Positions 8,644 through 18,024 of a stretch of DNA of 64,000 bases are shown here, piece by piece. The stretch is from Marinilongibacter aquaticus (GTDB taxonomy: Bacteria > Bacteroidota > Bacteroidia > Cytophagales > Spirosomataceae). The notes below the pieces were generated by a model. The model was not told the DNA's origin. It worked only from the letters and a program-made list of their open reading frames with translations, and ran no database searches. The stretch's first letter is position 1, and every line of letters begins with the position of its first letter. The translations under genes were made by a program, and so were the position numbers. The stretch covers positions 3,187,501-3,251,500 of the forward strand of contig NZ_CP083757.1 in NCBI RefSeq assembly GCF_020149935.1, in the 5' to 3' direction.

Positions 8644-9396
8644 TTATCTGATTTTCGAGAAAGGCAGCGGTTCCATGTAGATTGATTCGACATGCTCTAC
8701 AATTTTTCCGCCAAGTTCAGAATTGGCTTTTAAAGTTTTCCATTCGGGATCAGCTCCAAATTTTTTCCAATTTTCTTTCGCTGCGGCCTCGCTTTCATGA
8801 GCAATAATATAAACCAAGTGCGGTTGTTTTCCCTCTTTTTCAATGCTGCTCCAATAGGCTATATTTTCGAAACCGACACGCTTGAAAATGGAAACCGTAC
8901 CGTCGTCGAAGCGTTTCACAATATTTGGGAATTTTCCGGGATAACAGAAATACGAACGCAACTCGAATATCCGCGATGGATTTTCGGCTTTCAGTTTCAA
9001 CTTTTTCACCAAGCTCGGTTCAAGTTTTAGAAAAGTGTTGTCAACCGCACGCACGATTTTGCCGTCTATCTGCGAATCAGCAGCCACTTTCTGCCATTCA
9101 GGGTCGGCTCCAAAGGCTTTCCAGGCCGCTTCGCGAGCTTCCATAGAAGGGTAAGCTAGCATATAGATCAGATCGTTTTTCATGTCGTCTGAAGTGGGCA
9201 ACCAGTATCCGATATTTTCCATACCGTGTTTTTCGAAAATACGACGTGTGTGGTCTTTGAATCGTTTGATGAGAGCAGGTCTACGGCCATCGAAGCAATG
9301 GTAAATACGCAACTCGTAGACCTTGGTGTCGGCCTTTGCCCAAGTTGAAAAGCTTAGTGCAAAAAGGAGGAGGGAAAGGGTTAAGATTTTTTTCAT
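8644..9396 (-). CDS. Secreted protein with two NIPSNAP domains
   Basis: 250-residue protein with a signal peptide (MKKILTLSLLLFALSFSTWAKA) and two tandem NIPSNAP domains of the dimeric alpha-beta barrel fold, about 24-125 and 135-245. Both repeats carry the same pattern: YELRIYHCF or FELRSYFCY, RFxD/DGT, IFxKHGxENIxYW, and WKxFGADPEW. Function of bacterial NIPSNAP proteins is not established. Secreted duplicated versions are frequent in Cytophagales next to sugar or heme-type dehydrogenases, as here. I chose ATG 9396 since the 47 extra residues of the longer frame lack any family match and would bury the signal peptide. It is monocistronic with its own terminator. Confidence 0.88.
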   Translation of the reverse strand: MKKILTLSLLLFALSFSTWAKADTKVYELRIYHCFDGRRPALIKRFKDHTRRIFEKHGMENIGYWLPTSDDMKNDLIYMLAYPSMEAREAAWKAFGADPEWQKVAADSQIDGKIVRAVDNTFLKLEPSLVKKLKLKAENPSRIFELRSYFCYPGKFPNIVKRFDDGTVSIFKRVGFENIAYWSSIEKEGKQPHLVYIIAHESEAAAKENWKKFGADPEWKTLKANSELGGKIVEHVESIYMEPLPFSKIR

Positions 9397-9582
9397 TTGA
9401 ATTGTTTTTGATTGAATGCGTTTGCCCGAGCACAGAGATAAGCGAAGGGGCCGTTTCATAACAGGCAATATACCTAAAAATGAGCGGCAATTTATTTTTA
9501 AATCGCGAATAGTAGAATTTGATCGCTTAAGGGGCAATTACTATGGATTTATCTTTTAAATTGTAGGCTTAGAATCATCTGG

Positions 9583-10776
9583 ATGAATCGAGTAATTTAT
9601 GGCTTTGTTTTGCTTTTTTTCTGCAAAAATGTCCTTGCACAAAATGAAGGTCGTATAGGCATTCGGCCCACATTTGGCTTGGGCATGAACCTGCCCCAGA
9701 AAGTGCAGACTCTGGGCGGGGACGAATCGCTAAAATATGCTTGGAAATTTTTCCATCTTGGTCTGGTCGTCGATCAAAGCGGAGATCGGCAATTTACATT
9801 CAACTTGACCAATAGAGCGGGTTTGGAATTGAACTACCGGCCTGTAGATCCGGTTGAGCTGCTCTTTGGTGCTGAGCAAATGACTTTGCTTTACACTTAC
9901 AAAAACAGTCTTCGGTATTCTTTGGGTGGGCATTATGTGCAGGGCTTTTACGAAAAAATGAACTTTTGGAATGGGCTGGCGGGTCTGCGTATTCACGGAT
10001 ACAATTTCTTTTATACACTGGGGCTACGGTATGGCGTAAAGGTGTTGAGCAACAAATGGTTGCAAGAGAATGTTTATGCTGGGCCACTGGATTTTCGAAA
10101 TGAAAATGGCACAGGAGTGGTGTATACTTATAGTTTGAATAATTTCAACCGTTTCAATCTCCACTTGGGTTTTGGACAGGATGTCGAAATTTTGGGAGCA
10201 CCAGGAAGTGTAGAAATTGGGCTGAACCTAGCCAAAGGGCCTATTTTGAAAGAAAGAGTAGACAATTATCGCGATTACAATCCTTCTGCAAGTTTTGAAA
10301 TAGCTCACAATGCCAATGCTTTTTTCGTGAGTTTGTCACAGAGTTTTTATTTCAAAAGGAGTACAAAAGAAAATGTGCTGACGAAGCAAAAAGAGCATAA
10401 GGACACGAAGGTAAGGATTGGTAAAAAAGAGGTGGCTTTGGGCGAAGGTTTGGTGTTGGAAAGCATTCAGTTTGAACAGTCCAAAGCCCATCTGTTGCCT
10501 GAAGCCCGCGAGGAGCTGGAAACTGTTTTGCGTTTCATGCTGGCCATGCCCACTGCGGTGGTCGAATTTAGCGGGCACACTTCAAACGAAGGGGATCGCA
10601 GCCAGAATATCAAGCTTTCGGAAGAGAGGGCAGAGGCCTGCAAACAGTATCTTGTGGAACGCGGCGTGAAGGCAAAAAGAATCCGGACCGTAGGGTACGG
10701 CCCGGATAAACCTTTGTCTGAAAAGAACCAAGCAATAAACCGAAGGGTTGAACTCCAGATTATTTCCTTGGATTGA
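9583..10776 (+). CDS. Outer-membrane barrel protein with C-terminal OmpA peptidoglycan-binding domain
   Basis: 397 residues: signal peptide (about 1-19, ending VLAQ), a predicted beta-barrel of alternating aromatic strands (about 25-270), then an OmpA_C-like domain (about 285-397). The OmpA part shows the expected order: a strand with IQFEQSKAHL, VEFSGHTSNEGD, LSEERAEACKQYL, VGYGPDKPL and NRRVELQI. It should anchor the outer membrane to peptidoglycan, and the barrel may be a small porin. The gene converges on the PQQ/cytochrome gene with only 2 bp between stop codons, so no separate terminator is visible. Confidence 0.87.
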   Translation: MNRVIYGFVLLFFCKNVLAQNEGRIGIRPTFGLGMNLPQKVQTLGGDESLKYAWKFFHLGLVVDQSGDRQFTFNLTNRAGLELNYRPVDPVELLFGAEQMTLLYTYKNSLRYSLGGHYVQGFYEKMNFWNGLAGLRIHGYNFFYTLGLRYGVKVLSNKWLQENVYAGPLDFRNENGTGVVYTYSLNNFNRFNLHLGFGQDVEILGAPGSVEIGLNLAKGPILKERVDNYRDYNPSASFEIAHNANAFFVSLSQSFYFKRSTKENVLTKQKEHKDTKVRIGKKEVALGEGLVLESIQFEQSKAHLLPEAREELETVLRFMLAMPTAVVEFSGHTSNEGDRSQNIKLSEERAEACKQYLVERGVKAKRIRTVGYGPDKPLSEKNQAINRRVELQIISLD

Positions 10777-10778
10777 GC

Positions 10779-12665
10779 TTATTTCAAACTGTTAATGAAT
10801 TTTGCAATTTTCAAGGCATCGGCTTTGGGCACCTGAGGCATCGGAGCCATTGCGGTGGCAAAGTCTGGCCAGTTTTGCGGCTGCGGATTGTAGATCAAAT
10901 CTACAATCTTTTGGTCGCTGTAATTGCGTTTGGCCACATCTTTGAATGCCGGCCCAACCACGCGTTTGTCTGGAGCATGACAAGCCAAGCAAGTGTGTTT
11001 CTGAAGCAAAGGCTTAACAGATGCGTAATCTATCTTGTCGTTTCCACTGGCGGCCGTTTTGCTCTCGCTTTTCTTTGTCGCAGTACTGGCTGATGATTTT
11101 GTGCTCATCTCGGTGTACGACATTTTCTCGCCTTCCGGAATAGCATTCAAAGTATAGTATACCGTCGGGTGAATAAGCGAATACGCGTGTTCTGCCGAAC
11201 GGATACCGTTCAAATCCAATTGATGTACATAATATGGACGCAGCCCGTCGACAACCAAACGCACGTGTTTTTTGTCGGCCGAAACTTTCACGGCTTTAAT
11301 CTGCAAATCCTTTTGGTTTACAGGAGGCGAACCGTACACAGGGTGATGCTTGTAGATAAAGCTTGTGGCTGCGTATGAGGCCAAGTCTTTCGCCGATTTT
11401 TCATCGATTGGCAAAGTGAATTCAATATCAAAGCCATCGGGCATGGCACGTACGGCCAGCATTTCGAAAGGCATTTTGCCGTTCCAAACCAAACGTTGCA
11501 AACCTTGAGCTGCATCGCCCGCAGAACCCCAACCACGGTTGGTTTCACCCACGAACAGGGAACCGTCTTTTGCCCAATCCAAACGCATAACACCCGATTG
11601 GAAACCGCTGCGGAAATCCCAGGCTGCACCTTGGTATTCGCCATTTACTTTTTCCATGAACACACGCATGATTTTCGACTGACCTTGGTCGCCGATGAAA
11701 ACCTGTCCTACGAATGGACCGAAATTGCCCGCTTTGTCCACGATCAATTCGGAATTTGAAATACCAAGAATACCATGAGGCAACCACACCACAGGTGTTT
11801 GCACCATAGGATATTTCTCTTTCAGTTCAAAAAGCATTTGTGGCGTTTCGTCCACTACGTTTTCTGGCTTGATGTAGCGTCCTTGAGCATTTTTCACCTT
11901 ACGGTTGTCGCGTTCGGCAAAGAATTGTTCTTCGGTAAGTTTTACAGGCGAATCGGGTGTAACCCAACGCAAACTCGCCGGGTGACCCATGAAGGCACCT
12001 TTTTTTACTTCCCAGATTCCACCAGAACCCATCCAGTCGCCTTGGTTGTCGGCATAAAATAGTTTGCCATCGATCATGCCCAAGCCGGCTGGAGAACGCA
12101 TGCCCGCAGCCCATTCTTCACGGTGTCCATCAGGGAAAACTTTGAAGATCGTTCCACGCGTAGGTACGCGGGCTTCGCCTCTCCACCATTCTTCATTTCC
12201 GAAAGCCACGTTTCCACTGACAAAGAAGCTGCCATCTGGAGCAATTTTTGGTCCGAAAGAATATTCGTGGTAGTGTCCAGAAATAGGCCAAGCGTGCACG
12301 GTTTCATATACATCGGCTTTTCCGTCTCCATCGGTGTCAACCAATTTTGTCAATTCGCCACGTTGTGCACAGTAGAGAGCACCGTCTTTGTAAGCCAAGC
12401 CCAACACTTCGTGCAGGCCTGAGGCGAATTTGCGGTAATAAGGATTACGGCTTGTAGGGTTTTCGATGATCCATACGTCGCCACGGCGGGTGGTTACGCC
12501 CAAATTGCCATCGGGCAGTGTGCACAAGCCACCCACTTCCAGCAAAACGCCCTCGGGCACGGGTGGAGTGACAATTTTATAAAAATCTTCTTCTTTGGGC
12601 GATTCCTGAGCTTTTAGTCCGAAGCTCAGTAGACCCAGAAACAATATTGAAAAGAAATATTTCAT
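10779..12665 (-). CDS. PQQ-dehydrogenase-like beta-propeller protein with C-terminal cytochrome c domain
   Basis: 628-residue periplasmic protein with a signal peptide (ends LKAQ, about 19). Residues about 30-440 form a sugar-dehydrogenase-like propeller (LCTLPDGNLGVTTRRGDVW, VDTDGDGKADVYETV, SPAGLGMIDGKLFYADNQGDW). A linker rich in Ser/Thr/Lys follows. The last 75 residues are a single-haem cytochrome c domain with CLACH starting at Cys559 and candidate axial Met in MAPMP at about 606-609. This suggests oxidation of a substrate in the periplasm with electrons passed to haem. The PQQ-binding residues cannot be confirmed by eye, so the cofactor is uncertain. It is downstream of the DUF1080 gene by 44 bp and very likely co-transcribed. 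Confidence 0.82.
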   Translation of the reverse strand: MKYFFSILFLGLLSFGLKAQESPKEEDFYKIVTPPVPEGVLLEVGGLCTLPDGNLGVTTRRGDVWIIENPTSRNPYYRKFASGLHEVLGLAYKDGALYCAQRGELTKLVDTDGDGKADVYETVHAWPISGHYHEYSFGPKIAPDGSFFVSGNVAFGNEEWWRGEARVPTRGTIFKVFPDGHREEWAAGMRSPAGLGMIDGKLFYADNQGDWMGSGGIWEVKKGAFMGHPASLRWVTPDSPVKLTEEQFFAERDNRKVKNAQGRYIKPENVVDETPQMLFELKEKYPMVQTPVVWLPHGILGISNSELIVDKAGNFGPFVGQVFIGDQGQSKIMRVFMEKVNGEYQGAAWDFRSGFQSGVMRLDWAKDGSLFVGETNRGWGSAGDAAQGLQRLVWNGKMPFEMLAVRAMPDGFDIEFTLPIDEKSAKDLASYAATSFIYKHHPVYGSPPVNQKDLQIKAVKVSADKKHVRLVVDGLRPYYVHQLDLNGIRSAEHAYSLIHPTVYYTLNAIPEGEKMSYTEMSTKSSASTATKKSESKTAASGNDKIDYASVKPLLQKHTCLACHAPDKRVVGPAFKDVAKRNYSDQKIVDLIYNPQPQNWPDFATAMAPMPQVPKADALKIAKFINSLK

Positions 12666-12709
12666 TGATTTAATATTTTAAAAGTCTTTGTTTGATAAGC
12701 GAGTTACAA

Positions 12710-14524
12710 TTAGAACAGCAATTGATACGTCAGTTTGCCACTTTGAATGGGCACGATCAATTCTTGGTTTTGCCCTTCGCTTTTCAAAACCACCTGAGTC
12801 TCGGGAGCCACTTTGATGAAATAGTCGCTGTTGTCTACAGCATAAAGTCCATCTTTCACCTTTTCGATGCTTTTCCCTTCTGCCAGTTTTGCAAAAAGTT
12901 TCTTATCGTTTGAGCCTACAGTGATTTCACGTTGGAAGTATTTGCCATCGATCACTTCGGTTTTGTCGTCTACTTTTGTGCCGTAAATCAAATAGTGCAT
13001 AGTAGGCACGTTGTCGTGATCCAGGCTGTAGCCTTTGGGTACATATCCTGTGCCCACCGAATCTTTTGGCCAGTTTTCTGTACTGCTCGAAATCGTCATT
13101 TCATCTTCCAAAGCGGTAAGGGCACCCAATGGACGTGAAGAACCATCGCCACGGCTATTCCACATTGGAGTGGCATTCAAGAAACCACCACGCCACACTT
13201 GGAAAAGGGCTCCTTTGTCCAAATCATAAGAATAATGTATTTGGTCTTTGAAACCCACGTTGATATTGTGTACCACTCTGTGTTTTTCACCTTCTTCCCA
13301 AATATCCATAAAGCTTCTCAAATTGGTATTGTTTTCAGCTTCGTACAGAATGGGGTCTGCCGGTTTGCTGCCCAGCATCGAACTGAAATTGTGCAAAGCC
13401 GTAGGTCTAAATCCAGGACCGGCGATGAACAAGCCCAAGGTCGGTTTCATCCAGCCGTCGTATTTGGCATTGTGGAAAACCAATTTGTGCGTGCCTTTTT
13501 TCAATTCTATCTCGCCTTTGCGTTCGTCATTTCCACCAGTGTATTTGTCGGCCAATACCTCTTTGCCGTCTATCGTCAGCGAGTTGTTGGATGTAGAATA
13601 TAGGCTGATGTTGTATTTTCCGTCTACGGGGATATTCAAATCACCTGTGATGGTGTAATTGTATTCGTTCGGTTGTTTCAGGAATTCCCAAGTGAGGGCA
13701 TTCAAAGAACCTGAATCGTCAACTTTCAATGTTTTCGGATCTACATTCGGATCGTAGGCATCGTAGTTTACGCTATATTTCAAGTTTGAAAGAGAAGCTG
13801 GCTTTTGGTCGAAATTGGTGATGACCAAATTTTTGAAAGCTACAGAACCGTGGTCGCCTTGAATGCGGATAGGACCCTGAGCCACTTCTTTTTGTGTAAG
13901 TGCACCACGAGTCACACCAGAAAGCTCCACGTTTTCATGCAAAAGCATGCCGTTCATAGAAATCGAAAGGATTTTCGCATTGGCAATTTTCTCGCCTTTG
14001 CTGTTGAAGCGTGCGGCTTGAAACGAAATTTTCATGTGTTGCCAAAGCCCGGGTGCTTTGCAGGCGTTGATACGCGGAGCAGTACCTTCGTAGCCTTTCT
14101 GTCCTTCGGGTTTCGCATCATCCCAACGCTCGTAGATTCCGCCACAATCGTTGTATTTTGGATGAGCTTTGCCCCAGCTGTCGAGCAATTGAATTTCGTA
14201 ATTTCCTTGAAGGTAAAAACCAGAGTTCGATCCTTTGGCCATCATGAAATCAAATTCTACGTCGGCATCGCCGTGCTCGAATTTCGAAATCAACTCATAT
14301 TTCTGACCGTACGTACCGTGTGCATGGATGTTGGCCAATACACCGGTGCCGGGTTCGGTTTGCAAATCGTTTTCGAGGGTAGGGTCGGCGAAAACCTTGC
14401 CTACAATTTTCCAATTCCCTGCGGGATTTTTAAAATCGTCTAAATTTTGAAGCGGAAGCTTTTTCTGAGCAAAAAGCGAAAGGGGGAGGCAGGCCAAAAG
14501 GTACCCAAGCCTGATTTTTTTCAT
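12710..14524 (-). CDS. 3-keto-disaccharide hydrolase-like (DUF1080) protein with PA14 domain
   Basis: 604-residue secreted protein (signal peptide ends LFAQ, about 19). Residues about 25-240 match DUF1080, a concanavalin-like jelly roll now linked to 3-keto-disaccharide hydrolysis; SNSGFYLQGNYEIQLLDSW and GGIYERWDDAKP are the typical stretches. Residues about 250-390 resemble a PA14 carbohydrate-binding module (GKYNISLYSTSNNSLTIDG, KKGTHKLVFHNA). The last 200 residues (ILYEAENNTNLRSFMDIW onward) are a further domain often joined to haem-type sugar oxidoreductases. It is the first gene of an operon with the cytochrome-bearing dehydrogenase and is preceded by a -7 box match at 14549. Confidence 0.82.
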   Translation of the reverse strand: MKKIRLGYLLACLPLSLFAQKKLPLQNLDDFKNPAGNWKIVGKVFADPTLENDLQTEPGTGVLANIHAHGTYGQKYELISKFEHGDADVEFDFMMAKGSNSGFYLQGNYEIQLLDSWGKAHPKYNDCGGIYERWDDAKPEGQKGYEGTAPRINACKAPGLWQHMKISFQAARFNSKGEKIANAKILSISMNGMLLHENVELSGVTRGALTQKEVAQGPIRIQGDHGSVAFKNLVITNFDQKPASLSNLKYSVNYDAYDPNVDPKTLKVDDSGSLNALTWEFLKQPNEYNYTITGDLNIPVDGKYNISLYSTSNNSLTIDGKEVLADKYTGGNDERKGEIELKKGTHKLVFHNAKYDGWMKPTLGLFIAGPGFRPTALHNFSSMLGSKPADPILYEAENNTNLRSFMDIWEEGEKHRVVHNINVGFKDQIHYSYDLDKGALFQVWRGGFLNATPMWNSRGDGSSRPLGALTALEDEMTISSSTENWPKDSVGTGYVPKGYSLDHDNVPTMHYLIYGTKVDDKTEVIDGKYFQREITVGSNDKKLFAKLAEGKSIEKVKDGLYAVDNSDYFIKVAPETQVVLKSEGQNQELIVPIQSGKLTYQLLF

Positions 14525-14548
14525 AGATATAGCTGTTTATATTCCGAG

Positions 14549-14556
14549 CAAATATA
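14549..14556 (-). promoter_or_regulatory. -7 promoter box of the DUF1080 operon
   Basis: On the minus strand TATATTTG matches TAnnTTTG, 25 bp before the ATG at 14524. No -33 TTTG is seen at the standard spacing. Confidence 0.4.
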
Positions 14557-14585
14557 AGTGGTCTTAAATAAAAAAATTTAATAAA

Positions 14586-16934
14586 TTAAGGGTTTTTGCT
14601 CTCTAAATAAGCTTGATAGGACAAACATTCGCGAATTATCATTTTTTCATATTCGGCTTGATTGTATTCTTCGTGGAGTTGTTTGAAGAAATAGGAGAAT
14701 TTTGGTTTTACCTCTCTTTCCATTCTGTCGAGGTAGTTTTTATCTCCTTCTGAGCTGTAGCTTCGCGGTTCGCCTTCGATCAGGGCCAGAGTGTATTGGT
14801 TTCTTTCTACAAGGGCTCCGATGTAGCTGATTTTCGCTCCCAACTCTTGGTCGGGCTTGGCCTCTAGGGCATGCTGAAGGCAAATTTTGGCAAAACCATT
14901 TGTGAAATAATCCGAATCGCTTCGGTCGTATCGTAGGTCGCCCACACTCCAGCCACGTTGTGCGAGAATCCAAGCATTGCCAAAATAGCTCAGGTTGTAG
15001 GCGGCTAAGCCCAAATTGTACCAGGCCTCGGCATTTTCCGGTTGCTCTGCCACGGTGTTTTGCCATTCGGCTACTTTTTTGAGGTAGTCCAGAGCATCTT
15101 CGGGATAATCCTCCTTGATTTTCGATTTGATGAACAGATCGGGCATGTTCAAGAAATAAGATTGAAATGGGGGATTTGCGAAGGTTCCGGATTCGCATTT
15201 CGAAAACGCGTTGACCGCCTTTGCGTATTCATTGAAACAGACGTAGTGTCGGCCAATGGCGAGCCAAAGGTCGCTGACATTGATTTGGGCCAAAGAGATC
15301 AGTGTTTCATCTTCTTCTTTTAGGCCGTCGCTTTCCATAAAAGCTACTGTTTGCTCCAAAATATTGTATGGGGTATCGTCGATAACACCGCTTTTCCAAT
15401 AGCTTTGATCAAACCTGTACGTTGTTTGAGCGGCCATGTTTTTGGCCAAAAAGGCTTTTACCTGTCCAATCGAAACCTTTTCTCGTTTTTTGCTGCAGGA
15501 GAAAAACGGTCCTTGGTGGATTTCCTTCGTCTGATCTTCTTTCAGATACGCGGTTTCCAGAGCTTCGGCCAAATAGATATTCAAATTGTTGTCTCGAAAA
15601 TCTTCGATTTCATTTTTTTGCACAAACTGTTTTACCTTCTGCATCAGACGGGTTTCCTTTTTCAGGCCATTTTCATAAAGGAAAAGTACAGTTTCAAGAA
15701 AATCGATCTGTTTTAACATTCGCCTGTTTTCTGTCGAAGCTTGCCTTGCTTTTTCCAGCATTGCAGCACATGCTTTGGGTGCATGGGCAATGAAATTCAA
15801 ATAGGCCGAGGTGAAAAACCAGAAGCCTTTGTCGTGCAGGTCGGTATCGGAAAGCAAGGCCGTGTTGAATGCGGAAAGCTTATCAAAATAGCTTTTGGCC
15901 GTATTCCGAAGGGAATCCACTTTTTGCTTATCTGTGCGATAATTGCTGTCGAATACATCCACATACCAACTGTTCTTTTCGGCATAGAAACCCACTTCGT
16001 TTTTGTTTATTTCGCGACTCATAATCAATTCGAGCATGGGATGATTCGGGTCGACTTTCGCTATTTTTTCCATCAATGGAAGTCCATCTTGAAAGGGTTG
16101 AATGGCCTGAAGAGCCCACACATTGCCCTTTTCAGAATCGGTTGAAGCCAAGGCTGCGGCTTTTTCAAAATCGGGGTTTTCCAAACGCCTTACGCTCAAG
16201 TCGGCTTGGTATCGTCGGGTAGGCGAGGTGGCAAAAAGCTGAGCGAACTCGAATATACCTTCCGCATTTTGTCCCAAATGAAGCCGTGCTCCGGCGGCCC
16301 AAGCACGCGACCATTCATCTATATACGTTTTCGACCTGTATTCTTGGTTCAAACTTTCATAATCGTCGAGCAACAGTGCCCAATCTCTAAGACGGCCATC
16401 TATTTTCAAGACCTGAAAAGTATACCTTTCTTTCAAGAAATCGTCGGTTGAACTGTGAATGATTTCTTGCCGAAACTGCTCCCGTTTTTCCATTAAAAAA
16501 ACGGTGTCCAACTCGATTTCGGGTTCCCAGAACTCACGGAATTGCATCACCTGCCGATCGATTTCTTGAGCTCGAAGCACATACTTTGCGGCTTGATTCT
16601 TGCCCACGCTTTCCAAATGATTGGCAAACTCTTCTCCCGAATTTTTAGTGTAGAGCCCCTTTTCAATGATTTCTACGCTTATTTGCTGCTTTGTGTAATT
16701 TCTCCAACTTTCAATATTGGCCTTTTTGGCCAGTTCTTCACTGCTTTCCGAAGTGTGGCTTTCTGATAAATAGAAGTATTCGTGCGAAAAAAAATAGGGC
16801 TCGGTGGCTTTGGGATGGCTTGTGGTTTCTGGAGCAACGATAGAGAAATATTCCTGCAAATTGACCATCGGGCCACAGGCCAATGAAAACAGAATAAACC
16901 AAGCTAAAATGCCTTTGCGGGATGGAAGTTTCAT
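14586..16934 (-). CDS. Large lipoprotein of unknown function, helical repeat-rich
   Basis: 782 residues with a lipoprotein signal (lipobox LACGP, Cys20). The rest is mostly helical with spaced aromatic and Leu/Ala positions suggestive of TPR-like repeats (for example AWYNLGLAAYNLSYFGNAW near 650). I do not recognise a named domain. No LES-like acidic run follows the lipid-carrying Cys, so surface export is not suggested. Its start codon overlaps the stop of the upstream lipoprotein gene by 4 bp (ATGA, 16931-16934), so the two are translationally coupled. I have the impression that a comparable pair exists in other Bacteroidota as uncharacterised genes, but cannot verify it here. Confidence 0.7.
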   Translation of the reverse strand: MKLPSRKGILAWFILFSLACGPMVNLQEYFSIVAPETTSHPKATEPYFFSHEYFYLSESHTSESSEELAKKANIESWRNYTKQQISVEIIEKGLYTKNSGEEFANHLESVGKNQAAKYVLRAQEIDRQVMQFREFWEPEIELDTVFLMEKREQFRQEIIHSSTDDFLKERYTFQVLKIDGRLRDWALLLDDYESLNQEYRSKTYIDEWSRAWAAGARLHLGQNAEGIFEFAQLFATSPTRRYQADLSVRRLENPDFEKAAALASTDSEKGNVWALQAIQPFQDGLPLMEKIAKVDPNHPMLELIMSREINKNEVGFYAEKNSWYVDVFDSNYRTDKQKVDSLRNTAKSYFDKLSAFNTALLSDTDLHDKGFWFFTSAYLNFIAHAPKACAAMLEKARQASTENRRMLKQIDFLETVLFLYENGLKKETRLMQKVKQFVQKNEIEDFRDNNLNIYLAEALETAYLKEDQTKEIHQGPFFSCSKKREKVSIGQVKAFLAKNMAAQTTYRFDQSYWKSGVIDDTPYNILEQTVAFMESDGLKEEDETLISLAQINVSDLWLAIGRHYVCFNEYAKAVNAFSKCESGTFANPPFQSYFLNMPDLFIKSKIKEDYPEDALDYLKKVAEWQNTVAEQPENAEAWYNLGLAAYNLSYFGNAWILAQRGWSVGDLRYDRSDSDYFTNGFAKICLQHALEAKPDQELGAKISYIGALVERNQYTLALIEGEPRSYSSEGDKNYLDRMEREVKPKFSYFFKQLHEEYNQAEYEKMIIRECLSYQAYLESKNP

Positions 16935-17953
16935 TTTGAATAGGTGAACAGTGTGTTGTACTCTTTTTCGGAATAGTGAGAAAGGCTATTCTCGTCCAAA
17001 TCAAATAGTATAACGCGGCAAGTCTTGTTTTGAATGCCTTTCAGTACGGCTTTTTGTACAGCCCTTAAAGTAGCGAAGGCCACGTGTTCTTCGCGAACGG
17101 TATCGCCTGGTCGAAAGGATTTTTGATCGAAATGGCCGTTTTCAATTACTTGCCAATAATTGGTTTCCTCTAGCTTTTCAAGTGTCAAATGCTTTTTCAG
17201 GTTTTCGATTTCTGTGTTCTTCAGAAAGGAAAAGAAGCGTTTTTGGCGGTAAACAATGAGCTGAGAATAGATGGGAAGAGCGATATCCAAGGGTATGGGA
17301 TATTCGGGTATGCGAGAAATGTATTGATCGATGATTTCGGGGTCGAACAAAGAATTTTTGGTTTCGAGCCGCCGCCAATCGCCAACATTGTAGAGCATCA
17401 AAATGCCTCGATCGATAGGCGGTATGCCCGTTTTTTCCATGAATTTTATTTGGTGTAAACGTATAGTGGCTGAGAGGGTGAGGCTTTCGGGAAACTGGCT
17501 TTTGAAAACCTTGGAAAATTGGAAATAGGCATTGCGTGTAGATTCCGACCAATCGCAGTCGAGTTGTATTTCTTGAAACTTGAAGGCGTGTTTTTGGGCG
17601 AAGGTTTCAATTTTTTGGGCTACTTGTTTTGCAAAATGCTCGATATCGGCCGCAGGGAGTTGTCGAAAAACGCGATTGGTTATATAAATCACGGGCACGA
17701 AATTTTCCGGTGCGGCTTGGTCGAAATGAAGAATACTTAAGGCTTCGGCTTTTCCATTGAGCCAATCGATGTCAAAAAGTCGGATATATTGCTTTTCAAT
17801 GCCCAGCCGAGCACATTGAGCTAAGCTGTTTGCCTTGGGCGAATAGCTCGATTTCCAATGATAAATGCCCTTTTCGATTTGCAGATGCGATTTTTCGCGG
17901 TGGCAAGAAAAGAGTATTAAGACGAATAAGGGAATTATCCTTTGGGCTTTCAT
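16931..17953 (-). CDS. Lipoprotein of unknown function, possible TIM-barrel fold
   Basis: 340 residues with lipobox LFSCH (Cys17). The layout suggests an alpha/beta barrel: strands GIYHWKSSY, YIRLFDIDW, FVPVIYITN, EIQLDCDWS, LSATIRLHQI, GILMLYNVGDW, PLDIALPIYS and CRVILFDLDEN end with acidic or aromatic residues where glycoside-hydrolase-like barrels carry active sites. The conserved-looking QLDCDW is a candidate catalytic or ligand strand. No family name can be assigned with confidence. It is the first gene of a two-gene operon, overlapping the larger lipoprotein by ATGA. The start at 17953 begins MKAQRIIPLFVLILF, a good lipoprotein signal. Confidence 0.68.
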   Translation of the reverse strand: MKAQRIIPLFVLILFSCHREKSHLQIEKGIYHWKSSYSPKANSLAQCARLGIEKQYIRLFDIDWLNGKAEALSILHFDQAAPENFVPVIYITNRVFRQLPAADIEHFAKQVAQKIETFAQKHAFKFQEIQLDCDWSESTRNAYFQFSKVFKSQFPESLTLSATIRLHQIKFMEKTGIPPIDRGILMLYNVGDWRRLETKNSLFDPEIIDQYISRIPEYPIPLDIALPIYSQLIVYRQKRFFSFLKNTEIENLKKHLTLEKLEETNYWQVIENGHFDQKSFRPGDTVREEHVAFATLRAVQKAVLKGIQNKTCRVILFDLDENSLSHYSEKEYNTLFTYSK

Positions 17954-18024
17954 GTCATAAAACTAAAAGCTTTTCACGAAATTTGTGCCCCGTTAGTCCA
18001 CCCAATGGAGCTTAAAAAAATAGT

